Notes: generated by a model not told the origin, from the sequence alone. Shown: positions 7,686-16,490, counted from the first letter of the stretch. The stretch: 35,052 nucleotides of DNA from DAOVRL01 sp964459805 (GCA_964459805.1 CAYWOD010000009.1:1-35052); one strand, 5' to 3'. Numbers and translations are program-made.

Positions 7686-8746
7686 AAACTCGGAGTCCTG
7701 GTAATGGTCGCTTCGCCGTCTGTCGGCGTGTGGAAGAACAGAACGGTCGAACCATCATCATCATAATAGTCAATTTTACCGGTGGCCTTCGTTTGTATGG
7801 CCTTATTCACAAGCAATTTAAGGGCCTTGTTCATTTTCGGTGACCCGTTGGTTACCGTGCCCTGATAAGTCGAATATGCGCAATTCGAGACAACCAACTT
7901 GCCGATTGCCTGGCGCAAGTCGTAAGGCCCATCGCTGGCATTCTCCGACTCGCAGGATGCAATACAATTCTCCAACGCTGCGACCGCGCTGGAACCGTTC
8001 ACTAAAATCCCGTACGCGCCTCCTGTATGGCCGGTGCCAGCGGTCGCCTTCAAAACGCAGTTCTTAAACACGGCGACATCATTCACGCTCACGCATGCAG
8101 CCATAATCTCTCTGTTGGTTGTGTCGGCTCTCTCGGCAATAAATATGGAGTTGCTATAGCTGCCAATACCAACGCCGTTTAATCCCCGGCAGTCAACGCC
8201 GGTACCGTAAGTACCCAGGCCCATGAAGATACAGCCTTCGGCAACCACCCGCTCGGCGCCGCCGAGATTTCCACCGTCATATTTACCTCGGATACGACAA
8301 TTCCGCAAAAAGACGGACTTGGCATTATAACCATACAGTCCGTCGTACCCACCGTAGAGATCGCAGTTCTTAACCACGATATTTGTCTTGTGACTGCAAT
8401 CGAACGCCTTTCCATCAGATGTTAGTTGCAACGCCTCGACCGATAGATTCTTAACAACTGAATCATCATCTACTTTTAATGCCGTCCCCGTTGTCTTGAC
8501 AATCTTGGAATGGTTACGCGAAGTGCCCACGAAGTTCAGGGGCTTGGCGGAGGCATCGACATTCTCAGCGTAGTCACCGGGCCAAATTACAATTGTATCA
8601 CCGGCTGCTGCTGCTGATACGGCCGCCCCGATGGTCAGTTTGGCATCGTTGGCAAGGTTGACCGGGTATTGACCGGCGTGGCCGCTATTGCCGTCGTTAC
8701 CGGTTTTGGCCACATGTAGGACGTGCGCCGAATCTAATAAATACAT
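7682..8746 (-). CDS. right-handed beta-helix (pectate-lyase-like) tailspike-type protein
   Basis: 354 aa. A DUF1565-like start (HVAKTGNDGNSG, TIGAAVSAAAAGDTIVIWPGDYAENV) is followed by repeated coils ending in NC or GC (VVKNCDLYGGYDGLYG, FLRNCRIRGKYDGG, VVAEGCIFMG, VFKNCVLKAT, ALENCIAS, VVSNCAYS). This is the ladder expected of a parallel beta-helix. Such phage proteins bind or cleave host polysaccharide; no catalytic residues can be named. GAGGTG lies before the ATG. It is expressed in the early-gene direction, away from the capsid genes. Confidence 0.8.
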   Translation of the reverse strand: MYLLDSAHVLHVAKTGNDGNSGHAGQYPVNLANDAKLTIGAAVSAAAAGDTIVIWPGDYAENVDASAKPLNFVGTSRNHSKIVKTTGTALKVDDDSVVKNLSVEALQLTSDGKAFDCSHKTNIVVKNCDLYGGYDGLYGYNAKSVFLRNCRIRGKYDGGNLGGAERVVAEGCIFMGLGTYGTGVDCRGLNGVGIGSYSNSIFIAERADTTNREIMAACVSVNDVAVFKNCVLKATAGTGHTGGAYGILVNGSSAVAALENCIASCESENASDGPYDLRQAIGKLVVSNCAYSTYQGTVTNGSPKMNKALKLLVNKAIQTKATGKIDYYDDDGSTVLFFHTPTDGEATITRTPSL

Positions 8747-8767
8747 TTAACACCTCGTTAAAGCGAC

Positions 8768-9151
8768 TTAGGCTAACTCACGGCGATGCCCAAATACCTC
8801 AATCGTGGCATCTGCATCGGCAGTCGCCCCCGTTACCGGCTTTACGCCGAAGACGTCACCGGCGTCAAATTCTGTATATTTTGCATTGTTGCCTTCGACG
8901 AAATAGTAGTCAGTTGTTGCCGTCATACCGGATAGATCCACCGTGTTCTTCCACGTATCCGCATTGGCCCCATCGCCGAAATCGAAGTCCGTGCCTCCGG
9001 CGAGCGATGCAGTCGGATTCCTAACCTTGATGTGCGTAACGGCGTCTTTGTGGCCTTCCGGCACCGTATAGATATCACCCTTACCATCGCCATTCTGCAT
9101 CCCAACTACCGCCGAACCGAGCAGCATTATCCCTGAAGTCTTCGCATCCAT
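8768..9151 (-). CDS. hypothetical phage virion-type protein
   Basis: 127 aa, beta-rich and acidic, with IYTVPEGHKDAVTHIKVRNP, a Gly/Asp-rich turn and YFVEGNNAKYTEFDAGDVFGV. The sequence resembles phage proteins that present a simple beta domain on tails or fibres; no named family. AAAGGG lies seven bases before the ATG. It sits between the fibre protein and the beta-helix protein. Confidence 0.65.
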   Translation of the reverse strand: MDAKTSGIMLLGSAVVGMQNGDGKGDIYTVPEGHKDAVTHIKVRNPTASLAGGTDFDFGDGANADTWKNTVDLSGMTATTDYYFVEGNNAKYTEFDAGDVFGVKPVTGATADADATIEVFGHRRELA

Positions 9152-9167
9152 TGCTTATCCCTTTAGT

Positions 9168-9686
9168 TTAGTAATAAAGAACATTGCCTTCGTACGTCAG
9201 CACCTCGCCTTCATACGTTAATATCCTGTCCAACACCGAATCGATTGGGCCAAATTCCAAGAACGCCCGGCCTCGCAGATCCCTGATGTCGGTTATCTTA
9301 CCATCCGCATCGACGTCTATCTCGGCAAGCTTAACATGCTCGGTATTCGGCCACCCGTTGCCGTCAATACCCGAACTGATGCTATTGTCGGCTTTGAGCC
9401 AAATGTAGGTCGTATCGTTGTCGGTCGGATTGATGGCCGAACCCGGTGTATATTGCTTGGCCTCGCCCTTGTAAAGGTACTCGCCGCCGGCAACGTTAAA
9501 GGTGGTCGGCGTTGGGCAATGCACGGCCAAGGCGCCGGCCCAGTCGAGCTTATTGAGCAGACCCCATACGAACCGCTTGAATTCGGCGATGAAGTTCGGG
9601 TTGTTCTCTGTGACCAATTCCAAACCGCGATCGGTTAGGAACGTATCAATATCGGCCTCCGCCGGATAACCGCCGCCCATGGTCAT
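9168..9686 (-). CDS. phage tail-fibre-like protein
   Basis: 172 aa. The middle (PTTFNVAGGEYLYKGEAKQY, YIWLKADNSI, HVKLAEIDVDADGKITDIRDLR) is the small beta module common in phage fibre/appendage proteins. The C-terminus holds a short duplication (ILTYEGEVLTYEGNVLYY). GGGAG precedes the ATG. First of the spike-like group on this strand. Confidence 0.7.
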   Translation of the reverse strand: MTMGGGYPAEADIDTFLTDRGLELVTENNPNFIAEFKRFVWGLLNKLDWAGALAVHCPTPTTFNVAGGEYLYKGEAKQYTPGSAINPTDNDTTYIWLKADNSISSGIDGNGWPNTEHVKLAEIDVDADGKITDIRDLRGRAFLEFGPIDSVLDRILTYEGEVLTYEGNVLYY

Positions 9687-9687
9687 A

Positions 9688-10002
9688 TCAGACTCCCTTC
9701 TGTTTTAGCTCGATAATCTGCATACTCAACTTCTGCCACTCCTTGGCCAACTCCTTATTTCGCTCCGGATCGGTCTCGGCAAGCCAACGATCCTTTACCC
9801 TGTCCCTCTCAAGCTTAAGCGCCTCTACCGCACCACCCGCCCTGAGCAGCTCGAGCTCACCCTGCTGGGCCGCTCGCTGCCGTATATCATCCACGGCAAG
9901 CCCTTCTGCGATAAAGCGATCCTGCCCACCGTCAAATTCACGGATCGCAGCCCGTTCTTGAAAGTCGGGCTCGAAAATCGATTTAAGCAGCTTCATAGTC
10001 AC
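9688..10002 (-). CDS. small helical phage protein
   Basis: 104 aa (102 if it starts at the ATG at 9996). Charged and helical, coiled-coil-like throughout, with no membrane segment. The GTG at 10002 overlaps the upstream TGA (GTGA), implying coupled translation. Chaperone or scaffold for the following fibre genes is possible; no family recognised. Confidence 0.6.
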   Translation of the reverse strand: MTMKLLKSIFEPDFQERAAIREFDGGQDRFIAEGLAVDDIRQRAAQQGELELLRAGGAVEALKLERDRVKDRWLAETDPERNKELAKEWQKLSMQIIELKQKGV

Positions 10003-10280
10003 TTCTCATCGGGCCGTTCGTACCCTAACGGTACTACGTTGAGATCGGTTATCACGATTTTCATTTTTAGCTTGAGAGCCACCACGACCAGTTCGGATAG
10101 GGTCGGCTGGGCATCCTTATCGACCGGCCATTCAACCGGCAGCACAAAACCCAAATCCAGCGAACACCAAGTCGCATGATTCAGCCCTAAGCGCTCCATC
10201 TGCCCTGTAATATCGCTATACAATTTGAGCCGCTTATCATGCACCAGCTCAATCGTCGTTATTTCGTTCGGCTCATTCAC
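9999..10280 (-). CDS. hypothetical phage protein
   Basis: 93 aa, GTG start overlapping the preceding stop. It contains one conserved-looking core (TWCSLDLGFVLPVEW) followed by a helix and a strand (ELVVVALKLKMKIVITDLNVVPLG). No cysteine pairs or signal. Unknown function within the leftward operon. Confidence 0.55.
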   Translation of the reverse strand: MNEPNEITTIELVHDKRLKLYSDITGQMERLGLNHATWCSLDLGFVLPVEWPVDKDAQPTLSELVVVALKLKMKIVITDLNVVPLGYERPDEK

Positions 10281-10578
10281 CGGGAGATTCCTTTTTTGCC
10301 TTGTTCTTCATCCGCGTTATAACCGCCCTTAGAGCTATATTACTTCGTCGAAACAGTTCGGCGTAATAGTGCTCCTGGTCGTATAATTTCTTGTACCGCC
10401 GGACCTCTTTGCGCACACAGGCCACCCTGTCCCGCCATTGGCTTTCCTTTGTCAGCGTAAACCATACCGTATGTCCATTCGGGCAGATAACCGCCCGACT
10501 GTCTTCTTGTCGATGCTCCCACAGCTCCTCGGTAATCCCGAACCGCACGCCGCACATCTGACATATAATTTCACGCAT
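10273..10578 (-). CDS. small zinc-ribbon phage protein
   Basis: 101 aa. CQMCGVRFGI near the start and CPNGH about 25 residues later give a Cys-Cys-Cys-His metal site. The C-terminal half is a basic helix. Likely a small nucleic-acid or protein adaptor; no family name can be given. Confidence 0.6.
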   Translation of the reverse strand: MREIICQMCGVRFGITEELWEHRQEDSRAVICPNGHTVWFTLTKESQWRDRVACVRKEVRRYKKLYDQEHYYAELFRRSNIALRAVITRMKNKAKKESPGE

Positions 10579-10583
10579 AGTAT

Positions 10584-10952
10584 TTAGCCTATCCCCATCG
10601 TGACACGCTGCCCGAACATCGCCAACGTCCCATCCGGGTAAGTAAGTTTTTTTTGTTTGTGCGTTTGGCCAAGCACCCGCTTGGCGCCTATCTGTCTGGT
10701 ATCGAGATAATCACGCCATTGCCGATCGTCGTCCGTTATGAAATACCCGGTCTGCTGGTCGCCCACGACCTTACAACCATTGTCTCGCAACTGCGTTATG
10801 ATCGCCCGGACATGCCGCCGCTGGGATTCCCTGCACCCGCCTAAACCGAGCCTAACGGCGATCCGGGCCGCTACCATAGGACCGGCCGCCGATTCAAGGA
10901 TCGCCAGGCAGCTCGCCGCCTCTTGACTTGTTACATTCGGCTTAGCCTTCAT
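10584..10952 (-). CDS. probable winged-helix DNA-binding protein
   Basis: 122 aa from MKAKPN, starting 11 bases inside the end of gam. Residues 9-70 (SQEAASCLAILESAAGP, ARIAVRLGLG, RRHVRAIITQLRDNG, TGYFITDD) form a helix-turn-helix with a wing, as in small wHTH regulators. In Mu this region encodes transcription regulators such as Mor, but Mor homology is not visible. It may control late genes; this is inference from place and fold. Confidence 0.6.
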   Translation of the reverse strand: MKAKPNVTSQEAASCLAILESAAGPMVAARIAVRLGLGGCRESQRRHVRAIITQLRDNGCKVVGDQQTGYFITDDDRQWRDYLDTRQIGAKRVLGQTHKQKKLTYPDGTLAMFGQRVTMGIG

Positions 10953-11466
10953 GATCCGCCGCTTCAATAGAATCAGGCTCGACGAAGAACACCTCCTTGC
11001 GCACCCGCCGAGCCGCCACGCTTGCCAACTGCTCATCCGTGAGTTTGGCCATCGCTTCTTTGTCCGGTGTAGTTTTGATGTGTATATACTGTGCAGCCGT
11101 TTTGCCGAAGACCGCCTCGATCAGACCGGCCGTGGCCTTCTTCACCTTAATCACCGTACTCTTGTGCCATCCGACAACGCCGAAGTTGAGTTTCCTGCTC
11201 TGGTGACCCTTCCTGAAGTCCTTACGGTGTGCCGTTGAGAAGACCTTAAGGCTCTCGGTGCACAGCGTGACCCGCTTCTGTGCGGGTTTCACATTCTTTG
11301 CAAGTTGGGCCTTGATCGCATCGATCTTCTTTTTGGCATTGGCCTCCGCCCTTTCGATATCCGAATTCAAAACGCCTATCTCGCCGACCAGCGCATCGGC
11401 ATGCCCCCAGTCCCGGATTGTTATCCACGCCGGTCTATCCGATTTTACTCGTTTGCCCTTGCCCAT
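10942..11466 (-). CDS. gam: Mu Gam-like host-nuclease inhibitor
   Basis: 174 aa, the length of Mu Gam (PF07352). N-terminal helices with a coiled coil (ELNSDIERAEANAKKKIDAIKAQL-type region, about 30-60) and the family core KRVTLCTESLKVFSTAHR, LNFGVVGWHKST, VEPDSIEA. Gam binds double-strand DNA ends and blocks RecBCD-type nucleases, protecting transposing phage DNA. GGAGG lies upstream of the ATG, inside the end of gemA. Confidence 0.85.
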   Translation of the reverse strand: MGKGKRVKSDRPAWITIRDWGHADALVGEIGVLNSDIERAEANAKKKIDAIKAQLAKNVKPAQKRVTLCTESLKVFSTAHRKDFRKGHQSRKLNFGVVGWHKSTVIKVKKATAGLIEAVFGKTAAQYIHIKTTPDKEAMAKLTDEQLASVAARRVRKEVFFVEPDSIEAADHEG

Positions 11467-12007
11467 TGGGGACCTCCATGTCGTCTTGGATTTCCTTAAG
11501 GTTCTTATACTCTTTGCCCCTCTCGCGGCCCAACATCGCCTTAAGCGCCTCGATCATCACATAAGCCTGACCCACACTAAGGGCGACAACGTTCGTTACA
11601 AACCCGCCAGTCATGCGCTTTAGAAAGCCGCCCAACTGCGATTCGTTCCAGCCAAGATCGCCCGTCAGGTATTTGACCGCCTTTTGTTGTGCAAAGCTCG
11701 CATTACTGCTCACCGTGGAGCGTTTGAATCGGTAATAATTCTCCTCTTTGCCCGGCATCCGCCAACCGTAAGACTCACAGATCGCCAGGAGGTCCTCGAG
11801 CTGCATACCGTTGAGCTCTTTGCAGCTCGTCACCGGCTCGCCGTTAGGTTGCTTATACTGACCGAGCAGCAACCGGTACCTGCCCTCAAACCGCGAGCTC
11901 CGCAGCCCGGCCTCCTTGACCGCTACTTGGACCAATCTGATCTGGGCCGGAGTTAAGCCGTTTTCAACTTCTTTATCCACCGAATTATTGTCGGTTGTCA
12001 CCGCCAT
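11435..12007 (-). CDS. gemA: GemA-like regulatory protein (DUF1018, Mu gp16 family)
   Basis: 190 aa. LTPAQIRLVQVAVKEAGL at the start and the NGMQLEDLLAICESYGWR region are typical of the GemA/DUF1018 family of transposable phages. GemA proteins modulate host and phage early gene expression; the mechanism is poorly known. It overlaps gam by 32 bases, and the Mu order gemA-gam region is kept. Confidence 0.8.
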   Translation of the reverse strand: MAVTTDNNSVDKEVENGLTPAQIRLVQVAVKEAGLRSSRFEGRYRLLLGQYKQPNGEPVTSCKELNGMQLEDLLAICESYGWRMPGKEENYYRFKRSTVSSNASFAQQKAVKYLTGDLGWNESQLGGFLKRMTGGFVTNVVALSVGQAYVMIEALKAMLGRERGKEYKNLKEIQDDMEVPNGQGQTSKIG

Positions 12008-12040
12008 TTGTTACCTGCCTAAAGGCAGTTTATCTGTGCG

Positions 12041-12355
12041 TTATTGAGCATTTAATGCCTCGTTAAAGCTACCTTTTCTATGGTGTATGATCCCCCACAT
12101 CCTCTTAACCAGGGACTCTGCCGATGAGCAGCCCAGGAGGTAGCACATATCCCACCGCTCCCTAAGGCTGATCGTAGCGACGTGAACCTTGATCCCGCTA
12201 AGCGTCCTGCACACCGGCACACTCAAATGCCATAGAATCCGTTTCTGCCCGTAAGATTCTATCATCGTGGCCACCCCACAATCCGGACAACAGGCACGAA
12301 CATCCTCCTCGGACGTCCATCTATGACCACAAGCATGACAATAGAACTCAATCAT
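12041..12355 (-). CDS. small zinc-ribbon phage protein
   Basis: 104 aa. It starts with a clear four-cysteine ribbon (CHAC, then CCPDC about 15 residues later) followed by a helical tail. Function unknown; the place between mu B and gemA is typical for small early proteins of transposable phages. Confidence 0.65.
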   Translation of the reverse strand: MIEFYCHACGHRWTSEEDVRACCPDCGVATMIESYGQKRILWHLSVPVCRTLSGIKVHVATISLRERWDMCYLLGCSSAESLVKRMWGIIHHRKGSFNEALNAQ

Positions 12356-12358
12356 TTA

Positions 12359-12535
12359 CTACCCCGGCTTCGCTATCGTTTGTCTGTACTGTGCTAATCG
12401 CAACTCCGACTCCTTGGTGCGTTGCTTGGATTTCTTCGTTTCCCGCCAACCCGCAAAACCCGCTTGCCTCATATCACGGTTCGCCGGCGGCGGCTCCTTA
12501 GTGTTAAACGGCTGTGTGTAAAACCTGAACTTCAT
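12359..12535 (-). CDS. small basic protein in the early operon
   Basis: 58 aa. ATG at 12535 lies three bases after the stop of the mu B-like gene, and its TAG is followed directly by TAA and the next ATG. It encodes MKFRFYTQPFNTKEPPPAN, a short basic helix (WRETKKSKQRTKESELRL) and TIAKPG. Tight packing between two genes on the same strand supports translation. No family recognised. Confidence 0.55.
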   Translation of the reverse strand: MKFRFYTQPFNTKEPPPANRDMRQAGFAGWRETKKSKQRTKESELRLAQYRQTIAKPG

Positions 12536-12537
12536 CC

Positions 12538-13671
12538 CTACCCCGCCTTCATTCCTGCTTGCTCTTCCGGTTGTTCGGCCGGCTCCTTCATCCCCAGCGT
12601 CGCCAGCCAGTCCTTCGCGGGCAGGCGCAGTTCTTTTATGACCGCCACAATGTGCTTACTATCAATGCGTCCCTCCTTTGTGATAGCTCCCGATGTCAAT
12701 AGCGCCGATATGATATTGCTGCACGTAAAGAGCCGTCCCGACCCCGGCCATCTGGATATCTTTTGCAAAGACGTTATCGCGTCCGGCAATAGCCTGATCC
12801 CACCAAACTCGTACAGCTTGCGTATATCCTCTACACTATAAAGCCCACCGCCCTTCTCTCCCGCCATCATATCCAGGTGAAGAACGGCCATCAGTCGTGA
12901 CCTTAATTGGTCCAGCGATTCAAACCCCCGCCGCGTACTTTTCTGGTTTACCGTCACCAGTAAGTGCTGATTACCCGCCAGGATCAGCGGGCAATGTGCG
13001 CTGACCATAATCACGGTGCGCAGTTGATTTAGTTGCTTTACCGTCAAGCCGGAAGCCTCATCAATTATGATTATAACTTCCCGGTTGCGCAAGTTACTAA
13101 TTAGTCGTTCGGCAAGGCTGTCAAGATTGCCTGATGAATCCACCTTAATTTTCTCGTGTTCGGCAAGTCTTGCAAACAGAGACCGTGACGTCATAGCCGT
13201 GTGCATCTCTATGTAAATGGCATTTTGGTGCACTTCGGCATACTGCCTCAAACAGGTGCTTTTACCGTGCCCACTGTCGCCTATGACCAAACCTATCTTC
13301 CCCTCTTCCTCGCTAAACGCAATAGTGTGAGCTATAAGGTCCCCTATTGATTTTGCCACCGTCGTTTCAATATACGGTTTGTTGCGAATACGCCGTTCGC
13401 GGCTCGTAACTGAATTGATCAGATCAACTATCTTCCCGATCAACGCGTCAACATCGCCCTTGTAAGTCCCTTTCAGAAACTGGCTGATCACGCCCGGGCT
13501 CATACCTATATTCTTGGCAATGTCCGCCTGGCTCAGGTTCCGAGCCTTCATGAACTCGCGCAGCGACTTGCCCTTTTGCCTGGCGTTGAGCTCGGTCGTA
13601 TCCATCGAAATCCTTTCCGTAACCAGCCGGGCCTCCCTTTCCAGCCCTTTCTGGATGTCGTCACTTATCAT
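12538..13671 (-). CDS. B: MuB-like AAA ATPase, transposition target selector
   Basis: 377 aa. Residues about 38-66 form a repressor-like helix-turn-helix (LSQADIAKNIGMSPGVISQF), as at the N-terminus of Mu B. Walker A is GDSGHGKST (131-139) and Walker B VIIIIDEAS (199-207). A DIRKLYEFGGIRLLPDAITSL region and a C-terminal helical part complete the MuB/TniB-like fold. It polymerises on target DNA and activates the transposase. Start taken at 13671, overlapping the transposase stop, because the intervening residues look coding; ATG 13605 has a better ribosome site (AAAGG, six bases away) and is a real alternative. Confidence 0.85.
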   Translation of the reverse strand: MISDDIQKGLEREARLVTERISMDTTELNARQKGKSLREFMKARNLSQADIAKNIGMSPGVISQFLKGTYKGDVDALIGKIVDLINSVTSRERRIRNKPYIETTVAKSIGDLIAHTIAFSEEEGKIGLVIGDSGHGKSTCLRQYAEVHQNAIYIEMHTAMTSRSLFARLAEHEKIKVDSSGNLDSLAERLISNLRNREVIIIIDEASGLTVKQLNQLRTVIMVSAHCPLILAGNQHLLVTVNQKSTRRGFESLDQLRSRLMAVLHLDMMAGEKGGGLYSVEDIRKLYEFGGIRLLPDAITSLQKISRWPGSGRLFTCSNIISALLTSGAITKEGRIDSKHIVAVIKELRLPAKDWLATLGMKEPAEQPEEQAGMKAG

Positions 13672-15652
13672 CGTTGAATAAGTCCAGGTCGACCTCATCG
13701 TTAGGTCTAAGTAACGAGAGATCTATATCCACATCCACATCTTCAACAGACCGCCGTAGCAGCGAAAAGTCACAATCCAGCACCGTCTTCAGCGATTCGG
13801 CCCCGGACGCCCTTTTGACGGCCTTGATAACCTTCTGTCGCTCGTGCTCTCGCACCTGGTCGTCCAACGGTGTCCTCACCGGCTTGATAGTTTTTTGTCT
13901 ATGTTCGGCCGCTGGCTTCGTCTTTTCCGCCGCATCCGCCATCGCCCGCAGAGTTAGCGATGTAAGGTCCATATTAACGGTAAGCTGGGCGTCCCGCTGG
14001 CCCCGGACCAGCTTGAGCGCCCTATTTTTTTGGCGCATCGCCTGGCGTAAATCATCTTCCGAGACCGGGTCTGCATACCGGATAAGTTGGTTCTGCTCTG
14101 CGATAGTCAACAGCCGCAGCGTTGTAGCGGCATAGATAGAGACCTCTCTCATATCGTCCGGGTCGTAAGCCGCCCGCACCTTCTTGCCCTGCTGCATCAG
14201 TAGATCTGCGTTATACTGGCCGTAATAAATCCCCTTGATCCGAACGCCGTTCTTGCCGACCTTTAATTCCTTCGACCACACCCGCATAAGCAGCTCGAGC
14301 ACCCCCTCGGCCATCACCCGCCGCGAGCCCCTCGTCTCGAAGACCGCCGCCGGCGACCGCCCGTCCATCCCCCGCCCGCTGTGCGCCGACTTGTTATAGA
14401 CCTCTATATATCGGCCTACGACCTGATCGAAACTGTCCAGGTCGTAGGCCTCTTTAAGGTGGGTTTCGTTGTTCAGCAGGTCCTTTAGATAGTCGGGCCT
14501 GCGCTGCGTATCCTTGCCGCAATATGTGGGCAGAGTATTTACGAGCTGCCGGTCCATTGTATCGAAGAACCGCTCTAAGGTCCCTTTAGCCTGTGGATGG
14601 TAGGGAATTGCAAAGGATACCCCGACTCCCATCATAGCGTAGATCCCGGCCACCATCTGTTCATCGAGGTATCCCCGTTTCAACGCCCGTCTTTCTTTCT
14701 TTGTCTTGCCCGTCCACATCTCGCTCGCGTAGTCCCGGCCGTTATCGACCTTAGCTAATTCCGGCGGCCCGTATTGCTCGATCCCGCGTTTCATAGCCAA
14801 GAGGATCGTCGTTTGGTTGGGCGATGCGCTGATATGAATCCCGACTATCTGCCTGCTGCGCAGGTCCTGCCAGGCCGTTAACCACGGCCGAATCCACCGG
14901 CCCCGGCGCCTGATCCAGCAGTTGAGCTGGCAATGGTCCCCTATCCAGACCTGGCCCGGCTCGACCGAGTCTTCGTCCCTCTCGATATACGGCGCGCACT
15001 TGGCCTCGTAAGCGGCCAGGCCTTCCCTGTGCAGGATGCGAACGGCCAGCGGTATAGAGTCCTTAACCGCGTACATCGCCCTGACCGTCGGTACCCGCCA
15101 GCCCCGCTCCTCGTCTTTGTTAATATAGCATAAATTCCGCCAGCACTGAGCCACCGTCGGCCGCCTCTGGTCCAGGTACAGGCCCTTGAATTGCTCGAAC
15201 GCCTCCGGCGAGATGATCTCGCTCACAAACCTCCCACCGCCCCTGTTATCGACTAATCCGATCAGCCCATCGTTTTTATACGCCGCCAACCACCGCCACA
15301 GAGACCTCTCCGTAACATCGTGCTCGGCCATATAGAGAGCGACCGCCGTGGACCTGACCCGCCCGCCCTCGGCCCGGGCCAACTCTCGCTCAAATCGATT
15401 GAACTCCTGGATCATACCCAACCGCCGCAGCGCTTCAGTGCGTTTCCTCTCCGGCACGCCCGCTAACTCCGGCGAATCGACCATGTTCTCAGGCCCCTGC
15501 GAGAGCTTCGGGTGCGCCGTTCGGGGTATCTTCCAGCGGTGTCCCTCCTTTATCGCACCGGCAAGCTCCCCGGCCTCACACTTTCGCCGAACGGACCGCT
15601 GGTCCAATCCCATCCGCTTCGCCGCCGTCGCTATGTCCAGGTAATCGTTCAT
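13661..15652 (-). CDS. A: MuA-type DDE transposase
   Basis: 663 aa. N-terminal MerR/excisionase-type helix-turn-helix (DIATAAKRMGLDQRSVRRKC), further end-binding helices, then an RNase H-fold core with the catalytic triad D239 (WIGDH), D303 (KVDNGRDY) and E360 (KGTLERFF). A Mu-type C-terminal beta-barrel follows (VGKNGVRIKGIYYGQYN) and a basic tail for MuB contact. It catalyses strand transfer for integration and replicative transposition. Start at 15652, where ATGA overlaps the upstream stop; the longer frame from 15682 lies inside the previous gene. Confidence 0.92.
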   Translation of the reverse strand: MNDYLDIATAAKRMGLDQRSVRRKCEAGELAGAIKEGHRWKIPRTAHPKLSQGPENMVDSPELAGVPERKRTEALRRLGMIQEFNRFERELARAEGGRVRSTAVALYMAEHDVTERSLWRWLAAYKNDGLIGLVDNRGGGRFVSEIISPEAFEQFKGLYLDQRRPTVAQCWRNLCYINKDEERGWRVPTVRAMYAVKDSIPLAVRILHREGLAAYEAKCAPYIERDEDSVEPGQVWIGDHCQLNCWIRRRGRWIRPWLTAWQDLRSRQIVGIHISASPNQTTILLAMKRGIEQYGPPELAKVDNGRDYASEMWTGKTKKERRALKRGYLDEQMVAGIYAMMGVGVSFAIPYHPQAKGTLERFFDTMDRQLVNTLPTYCGKDTQRRPDYLKDLLNNETHLKEAYDLDSFDQVVGRYIEVYNKSAHSGRGMDGRSPAAVFETRGSRRVMAEGVLELLMRVWSKELKVGKNGVRIKGIYYGQYNADLLMQQGKKVRAAYDPDDMREVSIYAATTLRLLTIAEQNQLIRYADPVSEDDLRQAMRQKNRALKLVRGQRDAQLTVNMDLTSLTLRAMADAAEKTKPAAEHRQKTIKPVRTPLDDQVREHERQKVIKAVKRASGAESLKTVLDCDFSLLRRSVEDVDVDIDLSLLRPNDEVDLDLFNDDK

Positions 15653-16128
15653 TCCTTCATTCCCTGGTCTTTCATCAGGCATTCGATAGCCTGGCAGAGG
15701 CCTTCCAAGCCCTTGCGCAGTGTCGCCAATAATGCCATTGTCTTGGTCTTCAGCATTGCCTCCGGCTTCGGCTCGATCTGCTTATCGTAGTCCCCGCCCG
15801 GACCCGTAACTACCGGCGCCGGCTCCGGCAACCCGTTTAGTTGTACCCAGTCCCCCGCCGGCATCGCACGGCCCTCTACCGTTGTGTATGATTGATACTT
15901 ATGGATAAACCACCGGCCCTCCCGCTCCAATTGCACTACCTCAAATCGCTTATTACAGCCAACGCAGAACGCAAAGTACCTTCGCAACCGCCGGCCGTAC
16001 CGGTCGTCCTCGGTAGAGACGGCAATCGCCTCACTCCCCGCCAGGGATTTGAAGCATTGCGGACAAACCAAGCCCGCGACCGCCAGATTCTGCCGATCCG
16101 TTTTCTGCCCTTTATTGTATGCCACCAT
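15649..16128 (-). CDS. zinc-ribbon phage protein upstream of transposase
   Basis: 159 aa. CPQC at about residue 22 and CVGC at about residue 55 make a four-cysteine ribbon. A middle KYQSYTTVEGRAMPAGDW and a helical C-terminal tail follow (ALLATLRKGLEGLCQAIE). Coupled by a 4-base overlap to the transposase gene, so it probably acts early. Function unknown. Confidence 0.65.
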   Translation of the reverse strand: MVAYNKGQKTDRQNLAVAGLVCPQCFKSLAGSEAIAVSTEDDRYGRRLRRYFAFCVGCNKRFEVVQLEREGRWFIHKYQSYTTVEGRAMPAGDWVQLNGLPEPAPVVTGPGGDYDKQIEPKPEAMLKTKTMALLATLRKGLEGLCQAIECLMKDQGMKE

Positions 16129-16203
16129 TTCTCGTATCTCGTATTTAGTCGTTAGTATTTTGCCACATTCGCTTCGCTGGGCTTTGCCTTTGCTAAGAAG
16201 TGG

Positions 16204-16350
16204 TCATCCTCCAACTCTTGATTCCGTATCTCCTTCTTTTAAAAACTCATTTTCAGGTGGTGGAGGCGGAGGTGGATAGTTTTTCTTCTTCTCTACTAAT
16301 TCCCACGTTCGCTTGGTTTCACCTTGCCCTGTAACCATTCGTACTGTCAT
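16204..16350 (-). CDS. tiny polyproline protein in the early operon
   Basis: 48 aa. ATG at 16350 follows GGAG about nine bases upstream. It has a basic N-terminal half (TVRMVTGQGETKRTWELVEKKK), then seven prolines in a row, then an acidic end. A proline run of this length usually stalls ribosomes and needs EF-P, so translation may be controlled. It sits between the tiny membrane-protein gene and the zinc-ribbon gene on the same strand. No homologue recognised. Confidence 0.55.
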   Translation of the reverse strand: MTVRMVTGQGETKRTWELVEKKKNYPPPPPPPENEFLKEGDTESRVGG

Positions 16351-16369
16351 CTCAATTTCTCCTCACCGG

Positions 16370-16456
16370 TCACTTCCGTATCAACAATCTATAGATCATC
16401 GCCATCGCAACGATGATCAGGATAACTCCTGCAGCGTATCCTGCTAGGTAACCCAT
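16370..16456 (-). CDS. tiny predicted single-span membrane protein
   Basis: 28 aa: MGYLAGYAAG, a run of hydrophobic residues (VILIIVAMAMIY) and a basic end RLLIRK. This is the pattern of a one-helix inner-membrane peptide with a cytoplasmic C-terminus. AAGGA is about 12 bases upstream. Its stop is 20 bases before the start of the polyproline gene. Coding status is tentative because the frame is so short. Confidence 0.4.
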   Translation of the reverse strand: MGYLAGYAAGVILIIVAMAMIYRLLIRK

Positions 16457-16490
16457 CCTGTTTATTTGTCCTTAAAAAGGCGTATCGTCC

